A stretch of DNA of 64,000 nucleotides from Hyperoodon ampullatus (lineage: Eukaryota; Chordata; Mammalia; Artiodactyla; Ziphiidae). The stretch covers positions 29,125,088-29,189,087 of the forward strand of contig OX457070.1 in the NCBI GenBank assembly GCA_949752795.1. The letters run 5' to 3'. Below, piece by piece: positions 17,151-29,171 of the stretch; the first letter of the stretch is position 1, and each line of letters opens with the position of its first letter. The notes beneath the pieces were generated by a model, which saw only the letters and a list, made by a program, of their open reading frames with translations, was not told the DNA's origin and did not search any database. The position numbers and the translations under genes are program-made.

Positions 17151-18215
17151 CGAAACAAATGTCTGAGCTGCAAAAAGAAATGGTAAGCAAAGAAATTTAT
17201 ACATATGTATTTTAATCTAAAGCAACAATAATAGTGCCTTCTTCTAAGGGAGAACTAAAATAAAATACTGGATAATAATAATATATATGACAGAAGGTGG
17301 TTAAAGTGTTCTAAGATCGCTGTATTTTTTTCAGGAGAATAGCAGAAAAATGTATTAGCTTTGGCCTTGAGTTAAAATGTAAAGGATCGTCACTAAGATC
17401 GTCACTAAAAATAGAGCATATAACTTCCAAAAAGAGGAGGTAACAAAAGAAATCCAAAAGAAGGCAGAAAAAGAAAAGAAACAGAGAGAAAGCCAGACAA
17501 ACCAATCTTAGATGGTAGATGGTAGAAAGAATTCCAAATGGATTAACAAGCATAATAAATGTACTAAGCTGATAAAAGAGATTGTCTAATTGGATTTTTA
17601 AAATCTAGGTGCACTGCTTAGAAGCAACATCTAAAACAAAAGTATGCAGAAAGATATATACCAGGAAACCCTAAATGAAGCTGATGTAGCCAAATTAATA
17701 GCAAAGAAAATATATACACATCTGTTCTCAAGCACACATGGAATACTTAAGAAAATATTGGTTTTAAAAGGTCACAGGAGTTAGAAGGGTAAGGGAAGTT
17801 GAAGAATAATTATTGCCAATTGGCAAAAATCAAAGAACTGTGAATATTTGTTCTAATGTGCAAATACCACACAACTTCTTTTTTTTTTGGAAATGCCTTT
17901 AAATATCAGAAGCTATTATTCATCTATTAACAAATAAATAAATAAAGCAGAGTTTCTATGAGATCAAAAAATGTAGCTTATCATGTTTTCTGACCATAAA
18001 AAAGTTAGGTTAGAAATCAATTATGAAAACGCATGTATAAATAACTTATGAGTCAAAGAAGAAGCCATAGTGAAAATTTTAAATTATTTAAAATTCAAAG
18101 AAAATAAAAATACTGTATATCAAAATTCGTGGAATGCAAGTAAAATGGCACTTTGAAAGTAATGTATACCCTTAAATGCTTATATTAGAAAAGAAAGGTT
18201 AGAAATTAATGGGCA
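17151..18215. other. Intergenic A-rich sequence, probable old LINE debris
   Basis: No gene is visible. A short tandem GATCGTCACTAA duplication lies at about 17,385-17,408. Base composition is like the LINE remnants next to it. Confidence 0.35.
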
Positions 18216-18437
18216 GGGACTTCCCTGGTGGTCCAGTGGTCAAGAATCCGCCTTCCAGTGCAGGGGATGTGGGCTTGATCCCTGGTTGGGGAACTAAGAT
18301 CCCACATGCCACGGGGCAACTGAGCCCGCACGCCACAAACTACAGAGCCCGCACACTCTGGAGCCTGTGCGCCACTAGACAGCCTGCGTGCTGCAACTGA
18401 GACCCGAAGCAGACAAAAATAAACTTTAAAAAAATAG
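18216..18437 (+). repeat. tRNA SINE (CHR-1-like)
   Basis: GGGACTTCCCTGGTGGTCCA head, B-box-like GGCTTGATCCCTGG, and tail AAAAATAAACTTTAAAAAAA. This variant (ACTTCC head, GGTCCAG) is older than the GCGCAG-type copies. Confidence 0.88.
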
Positions 18438-18809
18438 TCTATATATATTTAAAAAATGAGAGAATTAAGTAAAGTGACTGGGTAAAAAATATTAACATAC
18501 TGAAAATTAACATACCATAATGAACCATAACTTGAGAATATTGTGCAATTCTGAGAATCCTGTTTATTAGAAGAGGGCTCAGAAAGGACTTCGATGATGG
18601 CAATGTTTCTTCAAAGACCTTTCTTTGAAGAAGGAATGGAAGAACCCTAAGTGTCTGGCTTGGAAGAAAGAAACCTCTTTTAGAATGGGGTTGCTTGATA
18701 GCTTCCTTTCTGACTGGAACAGATAATGTGTCTCAGCAGAAAACCCACAGATCTCTTAGGACACATTTGGGCAATTCCATTGAAAAATATTTAAACACTC
18801 TCTCTTTAC

Positions 18810-18951
18810 AACAGGGTCTCTCAATTGTGGCACTACTGACAATTTGGTCCAGATAATTCTTTGTTGTAAGGGCTGTCCTGTGCATTGCAGGATCTTCCAT
18901 GGCATCTACTAGATGTGTAGCAGTGCTCCCAGTTGAGAACAACTGCTTTAG
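18810..18951 (-). repeat. MER5A-like hAT DNA transposon remnant
   Basis: CAATTGTGGCACTACTGACA, TAATTCTTTGTTGTAAGGGC and the end GTTGAGAACAACTGCTTTA fit non-autonomous MER5A. A similar copy in the other orientation lies at 36,600-36,828. Confidence 0.75.
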
Positions 18952-19089
18952 ATAATCACTTGGTACTAATACAATCATAAACACAACCAGGCATTGAAAC
19001 CCCACAGTATCATTAGGTGATCATCTAGATGATACAGGTTATACTGATGATCACTTAAAACCTTATAATTGAAGTGGAAAGACAAAATT

Positions 19090-19645
19090 GGAAATCTTTC
19101 CTGGAAAAAAATGTGCCCTTCTCCCCCTACCTCCAGTTTAAGAAACAACATAGCAAACCTTAATCATGAAAGGGACCACTTCCCTTAACAGTTGAGAAGA
19201 CTACGGTTCTACCAGCTAAAGAATGTCACTCACCTTCTGGCTCAACAAGGATTAAGTCATTAGCCACTGCAGTCACTGACCTTCAACACACCCTGAAAGG
19301 AGTTCAGGGTGGAGATCAGAAATGGGGCACTCCATGTTTGGGGAAAACTGGCAGAATAGGACTTCATATAGATATTTTCGGGAGATATTATGAACCCAGT
19401 TTCTTGCATCTTCCCATACTTAGAAAAACACTGAAATCATTATCTGTTCCTTGTGACCAGCAGCAATCTTCTACCAAGCTGTGTACTTGATTGCACATAC
19501 CCCTTCTCCAAAATCACAGATGTACCAACCTCTCCCCATACGTCTTCAGATCACTTCCTCAAAGCTATCTGAGAGGTTGTCTCTCTGACTATAGTCCTAA
19601 GAGTTAAGTCCCTGAATAAAACTGAAACTCACAGCTCTCACATTT
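19090..19645 (+). repeat. Probable old ERV LTR
   Basis: A block with AATAAA at 19615-19620 shortly before its apparent end (GAAACTCACAGCTCTCACA) has the look of an LTR read in the sense direction. No family assigned and the limits are approximate. Confidence 0.35.
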
Positions 19646-20299
19646 TTATTTTATTTTAAATATTTTTATTATTTCCGTTGACAGTTCTCAGGCAACCAGC
19701 CCACAGTGCCACCACTAATAAGTAGCAGGATGAAGGCTAAAGGTGCAGGAAATCTCATTCCAGAGTTTCCCAACACACAAACACAGGCCTCACCCGTAAC
19801 ACATTTGTACTCAGGAGCACAAATTTATGTATTTGATTAGACATTTATTAGATTTATTCTGTGCGATTCCAAGAACCAAAACTAGGTCATACCAGAACCC
19901 AATTCCAACGCCTTATACGGGAAAACGTTCAAGTAATATGTCAGAGTATAATTAAGGGAGAAAAAGATAACTTGATGCAAACACACAAGTGATGGAAACA
20001 GCGAATACTTTGGTGGACAAGACCCCCTTGACAAAACACTAAATCGCAGCCGGCACCTGCTAATAATGTAGAAAATCTAAGGCGATTTTTGCATCAATGA
20101 CCAATGGAATTCTACTCAGAAATAGGACTCACTCAGGCCTGAAACAGTCATGACCAGCCCTAGAGTTGTCTGTGCTTTCCAGGGCCAGCAGGATTGGCCA
20201 GAAGCACTCTTTCCACAGCAAAGAACCTTAGTACAGCCGCCAGGTAGGCGCAGATTCCACCACCGGATTCCCCAATTGTCAGCCGCCTCCAGCAGGAGG

Positions 20300-20720
20300 A
20301 AACTACAACTCCCGTCAGACAACGCGAGCAGAGGTGGGCGGGCTCTCGCCGCGCGTGGGCGGCTCTGACCAATAACGACTGTCGTTACAGCGAACAGTTT
20401 GGCCGCGTTTGTAAAAGGCCGTGGCAGGCGAAGAGAGAGGAGGTGAGGGCGGTCATCAGCTGGGGGCCTGGGACGGCGGGGTGGGGGGCGCAGGGCAGGT
20501 AAGGGGGCTGTGTTGACAGAAGGCGGGGGCGGCAATGGGACAAGGGCGTAGAGCTGGGAATCCCGGCGGATAGCGTTTCCCAAGAGCAGGGTGCCAGGCA
20601 GGTGATGCTTCTGCTTGGGCCTACTTAGGACCGGAAGTGAGCGGTCGCGCGGGGAGGATGCCGGGAAGCAGGTCCCCGGGTGGGTGAGTCCGGGGGCTGG
20701 CCGCATCCCGGAAGCCAGGT
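20300..20720 (+). promoter_or_regulatory. C2orf42: C2orf42 CpG-island promoter
   Basis: This is the only CpG-rich non-repeat segment in the window and it sits upstream of C2orf42. Visible elements: ACTACAACTCCC at 20302-20313 (close to the ZNF143/THAP11 site ACTACAATTCCC), GC boxes GGGCGG at 20336-20341 and 20357-20362, CCAAT at 20369-20373, and the ETS/GABP site CCGGAAGT at 20631-20638. No TATA box is seen, as in housekeeping promoters. Transcription probably starts near 20,390-20,440, inferred from the element order. Confidence 0.8.
20400..20498 (+). other. C2orf42: Candidate C2orf42 non-coding first exon
   Basis: A good donor, GGGCAG|GTAAGG, lies at 20498/20499; an alternative GGAG|GTGAGG lies near 20,442. 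Either could splice to the acceptor at 39827. Start and donor choice are inference; no transcript evidence is available here. Confidence 0.4.
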
Positions 20721-20834
20721 GGGAGGTGCGGGTCCCGCAGGCCGGATGACAGGAGTCTTGTCTGCATGGCCCCGGAGGTCTTTCTCCACTATTCCGAGGC
20801 AGTGCGGGGCAATGGAAGCACCCTGGACCTGGAG

Positions 20835-21085
20835 TTGAGAGTCCTGGCTTCTAGTCCTGCCCCTTCCTCTCACTTGCGGTTTGACGGAATCCAACAGATT
20901 CCAAACTCACGTTAGATTAAGTAGAGGCTGGCTGAGGGACATTAATCAAATAACTACTTTCTCTGAGCCAGTTTCTTCATCTCTAAGATAAAATAATACC
21001 TACTTCACAGGATCGTGGTGAGCATACATGAGTAAATGCATGGGAAAAGCTTACTTGTACTCAGTAAACGTTAGCAAGTTTATGT
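20835..21085 (+). repeat. MIR SINE
   Basis: GAGTTGAGAGTCCTGGCTTC, then CCAGTTTCTTCATCTCTAAG and TAATACCTACTTCACAGGAT, the MIR core and 3' region in sense. Confidence 0.75.
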
Positions 21086-21474
21086 TTTATTTATGGTGAT
21101 CGTTCTCTTCACTTACTGTGCTTCACAAGCCTTAAACAGCATTCACCAAACTGTATATAGCTCTACAGCCGAATAGTACCGGGCTGAAAACCCAGCACTA
21201 CAGGGAGTGTTTGTGGGGTAGCTCTACCAGCACCAGTCCGTTTACACCATCTGAGGAGGCTGTTTAGTAAACTTGCCAGGGAGAGGAGACGCTTTTTTAG
21301 GCAGGATTCAAATACAAGTTCTTTATGAAACTGCACTCCTTCTTGGGTGGGACCCAACCAAAACTCAGACCGGGACTCCAACCCCCCTGCACCTCACATT
21401 GGGAATTGAACCCACAATCCCTGACTTAGGAGGGGACTCGAACCCACTGTCTTTTAGTTGAAACTGCTCACCTG

Positions 21475-22089
21475 GTGTCAGGACTTACTGAAGCTCAGAG
21501 AATTCAGCGTGAGGCAAAGTGGCCGGTGAAGAGTGAGTTTATTAGCATAGGAGGCTTGTGAGAGACACGAGCTGGACAGCAGGGGAGCACAGCCCTGAGA
21601 ACAAAGAGGGCTATATTTTTATAATCAAAGAAAAAATGGGGAGGGGAGAACACCGCCTTCTTCCTCAGTCTTGGGCAGACGTCAAGGCTTACATCATCAG
21701 TTCCTCCTTTGACCCTATCTGGTCTAACCCGGACTGCCTTGGCGCTATTTAAATCATATGTACATTAGCAAAAGGGTGGTAAATTATACTAAGATATGGT
21801 AATGCATCTCAAGTTTTTGTATAATGTCCCCTCTCACCTAGTTTCTTTCCCCTTTCATCTATATTCCTGTCTTGGCTACTTGCAGAAATGCTACTCTTCA
21901 AGGATCATTAACTCTCTTGACTTCATGTAACAAGATTCAGACCCCATATCTACTGTCTTGTGTTGTAACTACCAGGATTTGTGGCTTGAGTGTGTCTGGT
22001 GCTTGGATGCACCTGGTCTTCCTTCAAGGTAGTGTAGATTGTTGCTAGGTTACTGGATTCTTTTCTTGAGGGGTCATTAGCTTACAACA
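21475..22089 (-). repeat. Endogenous retrovirus LTR, antisense
   Basis: On the minus strand it begins TGTTGTAAGC at 22089, has a TATA-like GATTATAAAAATATA near 21,612-21,626, AATAAA at 21538-21543, and a U5-like stretch ending near 21,475. The spacing of TATA and poly(A) signal is that of an ERV1-type LTR. Sequence from about 21,280 to 21,474 may be internal ERV sequence. No coding frame is seen. Confidence 0.6.
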
Positions 22090-22189
22090 ACAGTCTCCCA
22101 GACTCCCTTAAAATTCCCTTTCTGTCTTTAATCCCGTAGTGGGATTTCTAAACTAACTAATCCTACTCTATCCCTATCATTTACAAATT

Positions 22190-23110
22190 GTGTTACTTGT
22201 TTATATATGCTTTCAATATAGAATCTGTAATAAGTGATACTAGTACAAGTTTAAAATTCAAATCGTATGGAACAGTGAAATGTATATCTCCTTCCCACTT
22301 TCTATTTCTCAAGTCCCCAGTCACTTCTTCTGAGGCAACATATTCTGTATGTGTGTATCTCCCCTGTCTTTTTTCTTTTTTAAACCAAGAGTATCACATT
22401 ATACACGAAGAATTATACCTATTTTTTACTCCACAGTATATCTTGATATTTGTTCCTTATCAATACATATAAATCTGATTCGTTTTAGTGGCTCTATAGT
22501 AGCATATTGTATGGTTACACCATGATTTATTTCGTTAGCTCTTAGGCTGCTTCTGTTCTTGTGCAGTTATGGACAGCATTGCATGGAGTACCATTGTACA
22601 TATTTTGTGTTCATGTGAGACTAGAACTCATGAAATCTTAAAAGTGGAATTGCTAAGTCAAAGTGTGTTTTAAGTTTATTTTATTTACATCTCTTTAAAG
22701 ACGATATTGCAGTTTACACTCCCACAATAATGTACAGTGCCTGTTTCTCCACATCCTCATGTGATAACATTTATCTTTTATGTCACTTTGCTGAAGTCTT
22801 GTTTTAATTTGCCTCTTGCTTATTGTAAGGTTGAACTTTGGACGTTTAAAATCATTTTTCGGGAATTCCCTGGGAGTCCAGTGGTTAGGACTCCGTTCTT
22901 CCACTGCTGGGAGCCTGGGTTCGATCCCTGGTTGGGGAAATAAGATCTCACAAGCCACACTGCCAAAAAAATCATTTTTTTTTCTTTTTCATAAGCTGTC
23001 TTTTTATGCCCTTTGCTCATTTTTTCTAGTGGGTTTGCTTCTTTTTTCTTATTGATTTGTAAAAATTCTTATTTTAGGAAATTAACCCTTTGTTATTTGT
23101 GTTCCAAATA
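22190..23110 (-). repeat. Old L1 3' region, antisense, split by a SINE
   Basis: TTTACACTCCCACAATAATG, ACATCCTCATGTGATAACAT and TATGCCCTTTGCTCATTTTT are antisense L1 3'-end text. The SINE at 22,860-22,967 interrupts it. Confidence 0.65.
22860..22967 (+). repeat. Short tRNA-only SINE
   Basis: GGGAATTCCCTGGGAGTCCA head, GGTTCGATCCCTGG B box, then a short 3' part and A-run. The duplication AAAATCATTTTT lies at 22848-22859 and 22968-22979. Confidence 0.88.
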
Positions 23111-23936
23111 TTTTCCCTTTATTTTTAATGACAGATTTATTGAAACATAAATCACATACCATAAAATTCACCCTTTTAAAATGTTACAATTCAGCGATTT
23201 TTAGTGTATTGACAGAGTAGTGCAACCTTTCATTACCCCAGAAAGAAACATCACACTCAATGGCAGTCACTCCCAGTCCCCCCTTTCAACACTAGCAACA
23301 ACTCCTCTTTCTGTCTCTGTGCATTTGCTTATCCTAGATGTTTCATTTAAATGGAATATAAGGCTTTTTATGTCTGGCTTCTTTCACTTAGCTTAATATA
23401 TCAAGGCTCATTCATCCATGCTGTAGCATGTATCAGAACTTCATTCCCTTTTATGGCCAAATAATATTTCATTGTATGGATATATCATATTTTGTTTACC
23501 CATTCATCAGTTGCTGGACATTTGGATTGATTCTACTTTCTGGCTTTTATGAATACTACTACAGTGAACACCAGTACAAATTTTTGTATGTTTCCAATTC
23601 CATTGGGCATATATAGATATAAATATAGATATAGATAGATAGATATAGATATAGATATAGATTCTCTTGGGAGTCATAGGGTAACTCTGACATTTTGAAG
23701 AACGATCAATTTTCCAAAGTGGCTGCACCATTTTGTAATACCATCAACAATGTATGAAGGTTCCAGTTTTTCTATACCCTTGTTATTGTCTATCTTTTTT
23801 TAGTCATCTTAGTGGCTGTGAAGTGGCATCTCACTGACATTTTGATTTGCATTTCCTTAATGACGTGATATTGAACATCTTTTCATGTGTTTATTGGCTA
23901 TCTGTATATCTTCTTTGGAGATGTATCCATTCAGAT
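23111..23936 (-). repeat. Old L1 3' end, antisense (part of a split element)
   Basis: AL1M-type 3' UTR and ORF2 end read antisense. It breaks at CATTGGCCCATTTT (23937-23950) and resumes at 31,001, so the younger L1 was inserted into it. Confidence 0.75.
23617..23662. repeat. (ATAGAT)n-like microsatellite
   Basis: Run of TATAGATATAAATATAGATA units inside the old L1. Confidence 0.85.
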
Positions 23937-25331
23937 CATTGGCCCATTTTAATTTTTTTGAATTTTCTTTATTTTTTTATACAGCAGGTTCTTGTTAGTT
24001 ATCCATTTTATACATATTAGTGTATACATGTAAATCCCAGTCGCCCAATTCATCACACCACCACCACCACCCCCACCGCTTTCCCCACTTGGTGTCCATA
24101 CGTTTGTTCTCTTCATCTGTGTCTCTATTTCTGTCCTGCAAACAGGTTCATCTGTACCATTTTTCTAGATTCCACATATATGCGTTAATATATGATATTT
24201 GCTTTTCTCTTTCTGACTTACTTCACTCTGTATGACAGTCTCTAGATCTATCCACGTCTCTACAAATGACCCAATTTCATTCCTTTTTATGGGTGAGTAA
24301 TATTCCATTGTATATATGTACCACATCTTCTTTATCCATTCATCTGTCGTTGGGCATTTAGGTTGCTTCCATGACCTGGCTATTGTAAATAGTGCTGCAG
24401 TGAACACTGGGGTGCATGTGTCTTTTTGAATTATGGTTTTCTCTGGGTATATGCCCAGTAGTGGGACTGCTGGGTCATATGGTAATTCTATTTTTAGTCT
24501 TTTAAGGAACCTTCATACTGTTCTCCATAGTGGCTGTATCAATTTACATTCCCACCAACAGTGCAAGAGGGTTCCCTTTTCTCCACAACCTCTCCAACAT
24601 TTGTTGTTTGTAGATTTTCTGATGATGCCCATTCTAACTGGTGTGAGGTAATACCTCATTGTAGTTTTGATTTGCATTTCTCTAATAATTAGTGATGTTG
24701 AGCAGCTTTTCATGTGCTTCCTGGCCATCTGTATGTCTTCTTTGGAGAAATATCTATTTAGGTCTTCTGCCCATTTTTTGGTTGGGTTGTTTGTTTTTTT
24801 AACATTGAGCTGCATGAGCTGTTTATATATTTTGGAGATCAATCCTTTGTTGATTCACTTGCAAATATTTTCTCCCATTCTGAGGGCTGTCTCTTCATCT
24901 TGTTTGTAGTTTCCTTTGCTTTGCAAAAGCTTTTAAGTTTCATTAGGCCCCATTTCTTTATTTTTGTTTTTATTTCCATTACTCTGGAAAATGGATGAAA
25001 AAAGATCTTGCTGTAATTTATGTCAAAGAGTGTTCTTCCTATGTTTTCCTCTAAGAGTTTTATAGTGTCCAGTTTTACATTTAGGTCTCTAATCCATTTT
25101 GAGTTTACTTTTGTGTATGGTGTTAGGGAGTGTTCTAATTTCATTCTTTAACATGTAGCTGTCCAGTTTTCCCAGCACCACTTACTGAAGAGGCTGTCTT
25201 TTCTCCATTGTATATTCTTGCCTCCTTTGTCATAGATTAGTTGACCATATGTGCGTGGGTTTATCTCTGGGCTTTCTACCCTGTTCCATTGACCTATATT
25301 TCTTTTTTTTGTGCCAGTACCATATTGTCTT

Positions 25332-25607
25332 TTTTTTAAATTTTATTCATTTGTTTATTTATTTTTGACTGTGCTGGATCTTCATTGCTGCGCACAGGCT
25401 TTCTCAACTTGTGGCGAACGGGACTACTTTTTCTCACTGTGGTGGCTTCTCTTGTTGCGGAGCACGGGCTCTAGAGCACAGGCTCAGTACTTGTGGCGCA
25501 TGGGCTTAGTTGCTCCAAGGCATCTGGGATCTTCCCGGACCAGGGCTCAAACCCATGTCCCCTGCATTGGCAGGGGGATTCTTAACCACTGTGCCACCAG
25601 GGAAGTC
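25332..25607 (-). repeat. Long SINE nested in the L1
   Basis: Duplication CATATTGTCTT at 25321-25331 and 25608-25618. Reversed orientation with the terminal ACCAGGGAAGTCC. Confidence 0.9.
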
Positions 25608-25747
25608 CATATTGTCTTGATTACTGTAGCTTTGTAGTATAGTCTAAAGTCAGGGAGTCTGCTTCCTCCAGCTCCATTTTTTTCCCTCAAGACTGCTTTG
25701 GCTATTTGGGGTCTTTTGTGTCTCCATACAAATTTTAAGATTTTTTT

Positions 25748-26074
25748 AAGACACAGACCTACTAGAGAATGGACTTGAGGATACGGGGAGGGGGAAGGGT
25801 AAGCTGGGACAAAGTGAGAGAGTGGCATGGACATATATATATTACCAAACGTAAAATAAATAGCTAGTGGGAAGCAGCCACATAGCACAGGCAGATCAGC
25901 TCGGTGCTTTGTGACGACCTAGAGGGGTGGGATAGGGAGGGTGGAAGGGAGGGAGATGCAAGAGGGAAGAGACATGGGGACATATGTATATGTATAACTG
26001 ATTCACTTTGTTATAAAGCAGAAACTAACACACCATTGTAAAGCAGTTATACTCCAATAAAGATGTTAAAAAAA
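25748..26074 (+). mobile_element. 5'-truncated young L1 3' end, nested in the antisense L1
   Basis: Starts AAGACACAGACCTACTAGAG and ends at the L1 3' terminus TACTCCAATAAAGATGTTAA plus A-run. The duplication is AAGATTTTTTT (25737-25747) against AAGATATTTT (26075-26084). It is about 325 bases of 3' UTR only, inserted opposite to its host element. Confidence 0.85.
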
Positions 26075-27460
26075 AAGATATTTTGTTCTAGTTCTGTAAA
26101 AAAACGCCATTGGTAATTTGATAGGGATTGCATTGAATCTGTAGATTGATTTGGGTAGTATAGTCATTTTCACAATATTGATTCTTCCAATCCAAGAACA
26201 TGGTATATCTCTCCACCTGTTTATATCATCTTTAATTTCTTTCATCAGTGTCTTATAGTTTTCTGCATACAGGTCTTTTGTCTCCCTAGGTAGGTTTATT
26301 CCTAGGTATTTTATTCCTTTTGTTGCAATGGTAAATGAGAGTGTTTCCTTCATTTCTCTCTCAGATTTTTCATCGTTAGTGTATAGGAATGGAAGAGATT
26401 TCTGTGCATTAATTTTGTATCCTGCTACTTTACCAAATTCATTGATTAGCTCTAGTAGTTTTCTGGTGGCATCTTTAGGATTCTCTATGTATAGTATCAT
26501 GTCATCTGCAAACAGTGACAGTTTTACTTCTTCTTTTCCAATTTGTATTCCTTTTATTTCTTTTTCTTCTTTGATTGCTGTGGCTAGGACTTCCAAAACT
26601 ATGTTGAATAACAGTGGTGAGAATGGACATCCTTGTCTTGTTCCTCATCTTAGAGGAAATGCTTTCAGTTTTTAACCATTGAGAATGATGTTTGCTGTGG
26701 GTTTGTCATATATGGCCTTTATTATGTTGAGGTAGTTTCCCTCTATGCCCAGTTTCTGGAGAGCTTTTATCATAAATGGGTGTTGAATTTTGTCAGACGC
26801 TTTTTCTGCATCTATTGAGATGATCATATGGTTTTTATTCTTCAATTTGTTAATATGGTGTATCACATTGATTGTTTTGTGTATATTGAAGAATCCTTGA
26901 ATCCCTGGCATAAATCCCACTTGATCATGGTGTATGATCTTTTTAATGTGTTGTTGGATTCTGTTTGCTAGTATTTTGTTGAGGATTTTTGCGTCTATAT
27001 TCATCAGTGATATTGGTCTGTAATTTTCTTTTCTTGTAGTATCTTTGCCTGGTTTTGGTATCAGGGTGATGGTGGCCTCATAGAATGAGTCTGGGAGTGT
27101 TCCTTCCTCTGCAATTTTTTGGAAGAGTTTGAGAAGGATGGGTGTTAGCCGTTCTCTAAATGTTTGATAAAATTCACCTGTGAAGGCATCTTGTCCTGGA
27201 CTTTTGTTTGTTTGAAGATTTTTAATCACAATTTCAATTTCATTACTTGTGATTTGTCTGTTCATATTTTCTATTTCTTCCTGGTTCAGTCTTGGAAGAT
27301 TTTACCTTTCTAAGAATTTGTCCATTTCTTCCAGGTTGTCCATTTTATTGGCATAGAGTTGCTTATAGTAGTCTCTTAGGATGCTTTGTATTTCTGCGGT
27401 GTCTGTTGTAACTTCCGTTTTTTCATTTCTAATTTTATTGATTTGAGTCCTCTCCCTCTT

Positions 27461-27667
27461 TTTTTTTTTTTTTTTTGTGGTACGCAGGCCTCTCACTGTT
27501 GTGGCCTCTCCCATTGCGGAGCACAGGCTCCGGATGTGCAGGCTCAGCGGCCATGGCTCACGGGCCCAGCCGCTCCACGGCATGTGGGATCTTCCCGGAC
27601 CAGGGCAGGAACCCGTGTCCCCTGCATCAGCAGGCGGACTCTCAACCACTGCGCCACCAGGGAAGCC
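27461..27667 (-). repeat. Young short-form SINE nested in L1 ORF2
   Basis: Poly-T, GTGGTACGC, ending GGAAGCC. The duplication CTCCCTCTT lies at 27452-27460 and 27668-27676. Confidence 0.92.
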
Positions 27668-28562
27668 CTCCCTCTTTTTCTTGATGAGTCTGGCTAATGG
27701 TTTATCAATTTTGTTTATCTTCTCAAAAAAACAACTTTTAGTTTTATTGATCTTTGCTATTGTTTTCTTTGTTTCTGTTTCATTTATTTCTGCTCTGATC
27801 TTTATAATTTCTTTCCTTCCACTAACTTTGGGTTTCATTTGTTCTTCTTTCTCTAGTTCCTTTAGGTGTAAGTTTAGATTGTTTATTTGAGATTTTTCTT
27901 GTTTCTTGACGTAGGCTTGTATTGCTATAAACTTCACTCTTAGAACTGCTTTTGCTGCATCCCATAGGTTTTGGATCTTTGTGTTTTCATTGTAATTTGT
28001 CTCTAGGTATTTTTTTATTTCCCTTTGATTTCTTCAGTGATCTCTTTGTTATTTAGAATGTACTGTTTAGCCTCCATGTATTTATGTTTTTTATGTTTTT
28101 CTCCCTGTAATTGATTTCTAATCTCATAGCGTTGTGGTGAGAAAAGATGCTTGATATGATTTCAATTTTCTTAAATTTACTGACGCTTGATTTGTGGCCC
28201 AAGATGTGATCTGTCCTGGAGAATGTTCCGTGCGCACTTGAGAAGAAAGTGTAATCTGCTGTTTTTGGATGGAATGTCCTATAGATACCAATTAAATCTA
28301 TCTGGTCTGTTGTGTCATTTAAAGCTTCTGTTTCTTTATTAATTTTCTCTTTGGATGATCTGTCCGTTGGTGTAAGTGAGGTGTTAAAGTCCCCCACTAT
28401 TATTATGTTACTGTCAATTTCCTCTTTTATAGCTGTTAGCTGTTGCCTTATGTATTGAGGTGCTCCTATGTTGGGTGCATATATAGTTATAATTGTTATA
28501 TCTTCTTCTTGGATTGATCCCTTGATCATTATGTAGTGTCCTTCCTTGTCTCTTGTAACATT

Positions 28563-28885
28563 ATTATTTTTTTTTAAAGAAGATGTTAGGGGTAGGAGTT
28601 TATTAATTAACTAATTTATTTTTGCTGTGTTGGGTCTTCGTTTCTGTGCGAGGGCTTTCTCTAGTTGTGGCGAGCGGGGGCCACTCTTCATCGCGGTGCA
28701 CGGGCCTCTCACTATCGCGGCCTCTCTTGTTGCGGAGCACAGGCTCCAGACGTGCAGGCTCAGTAGTTGTGGTTCACGGGCCTAGTTGCTCCACAGCATG
28801 TGGGATCCTCCCAGACCAGGGCTCGAACCCGTGTCCCCTGCATTAGCAGGCAGACTGTCAACCACTGCGCCACCAGGGAAGCCCA
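28563..28885 (-). repeat. Long SINE nested in the L1 endonuclease region
   Basis: Duplication TCTTGTAACATT at 28551-28562 and 28886-28897. The unusual head-distal part includes AAGAAGATGTTAGGGGTAGG within its tail region. Confidence 0.9.
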
Positions 28886-29171
28886 TCTTGTAACATTCTT
28901 TATTTTAAAGTCTATTTTATTTGATATGAGTATTGCTACTCCAGCTTTTTTTTGATTTCCATTTGCATGGAATATCTTTTTCCATCCCCTCACTTTCAGT
29001 CTATATGTGTCCCTAGGTCTGAAGTGGGTCTCTTGTAGACAGCATATATATGGGTCTTGATTCTGTATCCATTCAGCGAGCCTGTGTCTTTTGGTTGGAG
29101 CATTTAATCCATTCACGTTTAAGGTAATGTTATGTATGATATGTATGTTCCTATTACCATTTTCTTAATTG

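Larger units (their letters stand above)
26085..29116 (-). pseudogene. L1 ORF2 (endonuclease and reverse transcriptase), broken
   Basis: Minus-strand fragments run from 29,116 (start, NGLNAPTKRHRLAEWIQNQ) through endonuclease pieces (LQETHF; GDFNTSLTPTD; DHILGHK) to the reverse transcriptase, with FADD at about 26,497-26,508. The frame is split by stops, shifts and SINE insertions at 27,461-27,667 and 28,563-28,885. Near 28,127-28,135 the expected endonuclease SDHN reads SHHN, so a catalytic Asp has become His. ORF2 continues below 26,085 past the nested L1 to about 24,500. Confidence 0.9.

Noticed and set aside
18733..19005. A 90-residue minus-strand open frame
   Set aside because: It overlaps the MER5A-like remnant and has no similarity to a known protein that I recognise.
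20116..20706. A 196-residue open frame on the minus strand over the CpG island
   Set aside because: GC-rich promoter sequence easily stays open; the product is Pro/Arg-rich with no recognisable domain, and it is antisense to the C2orf42 promoter elements.
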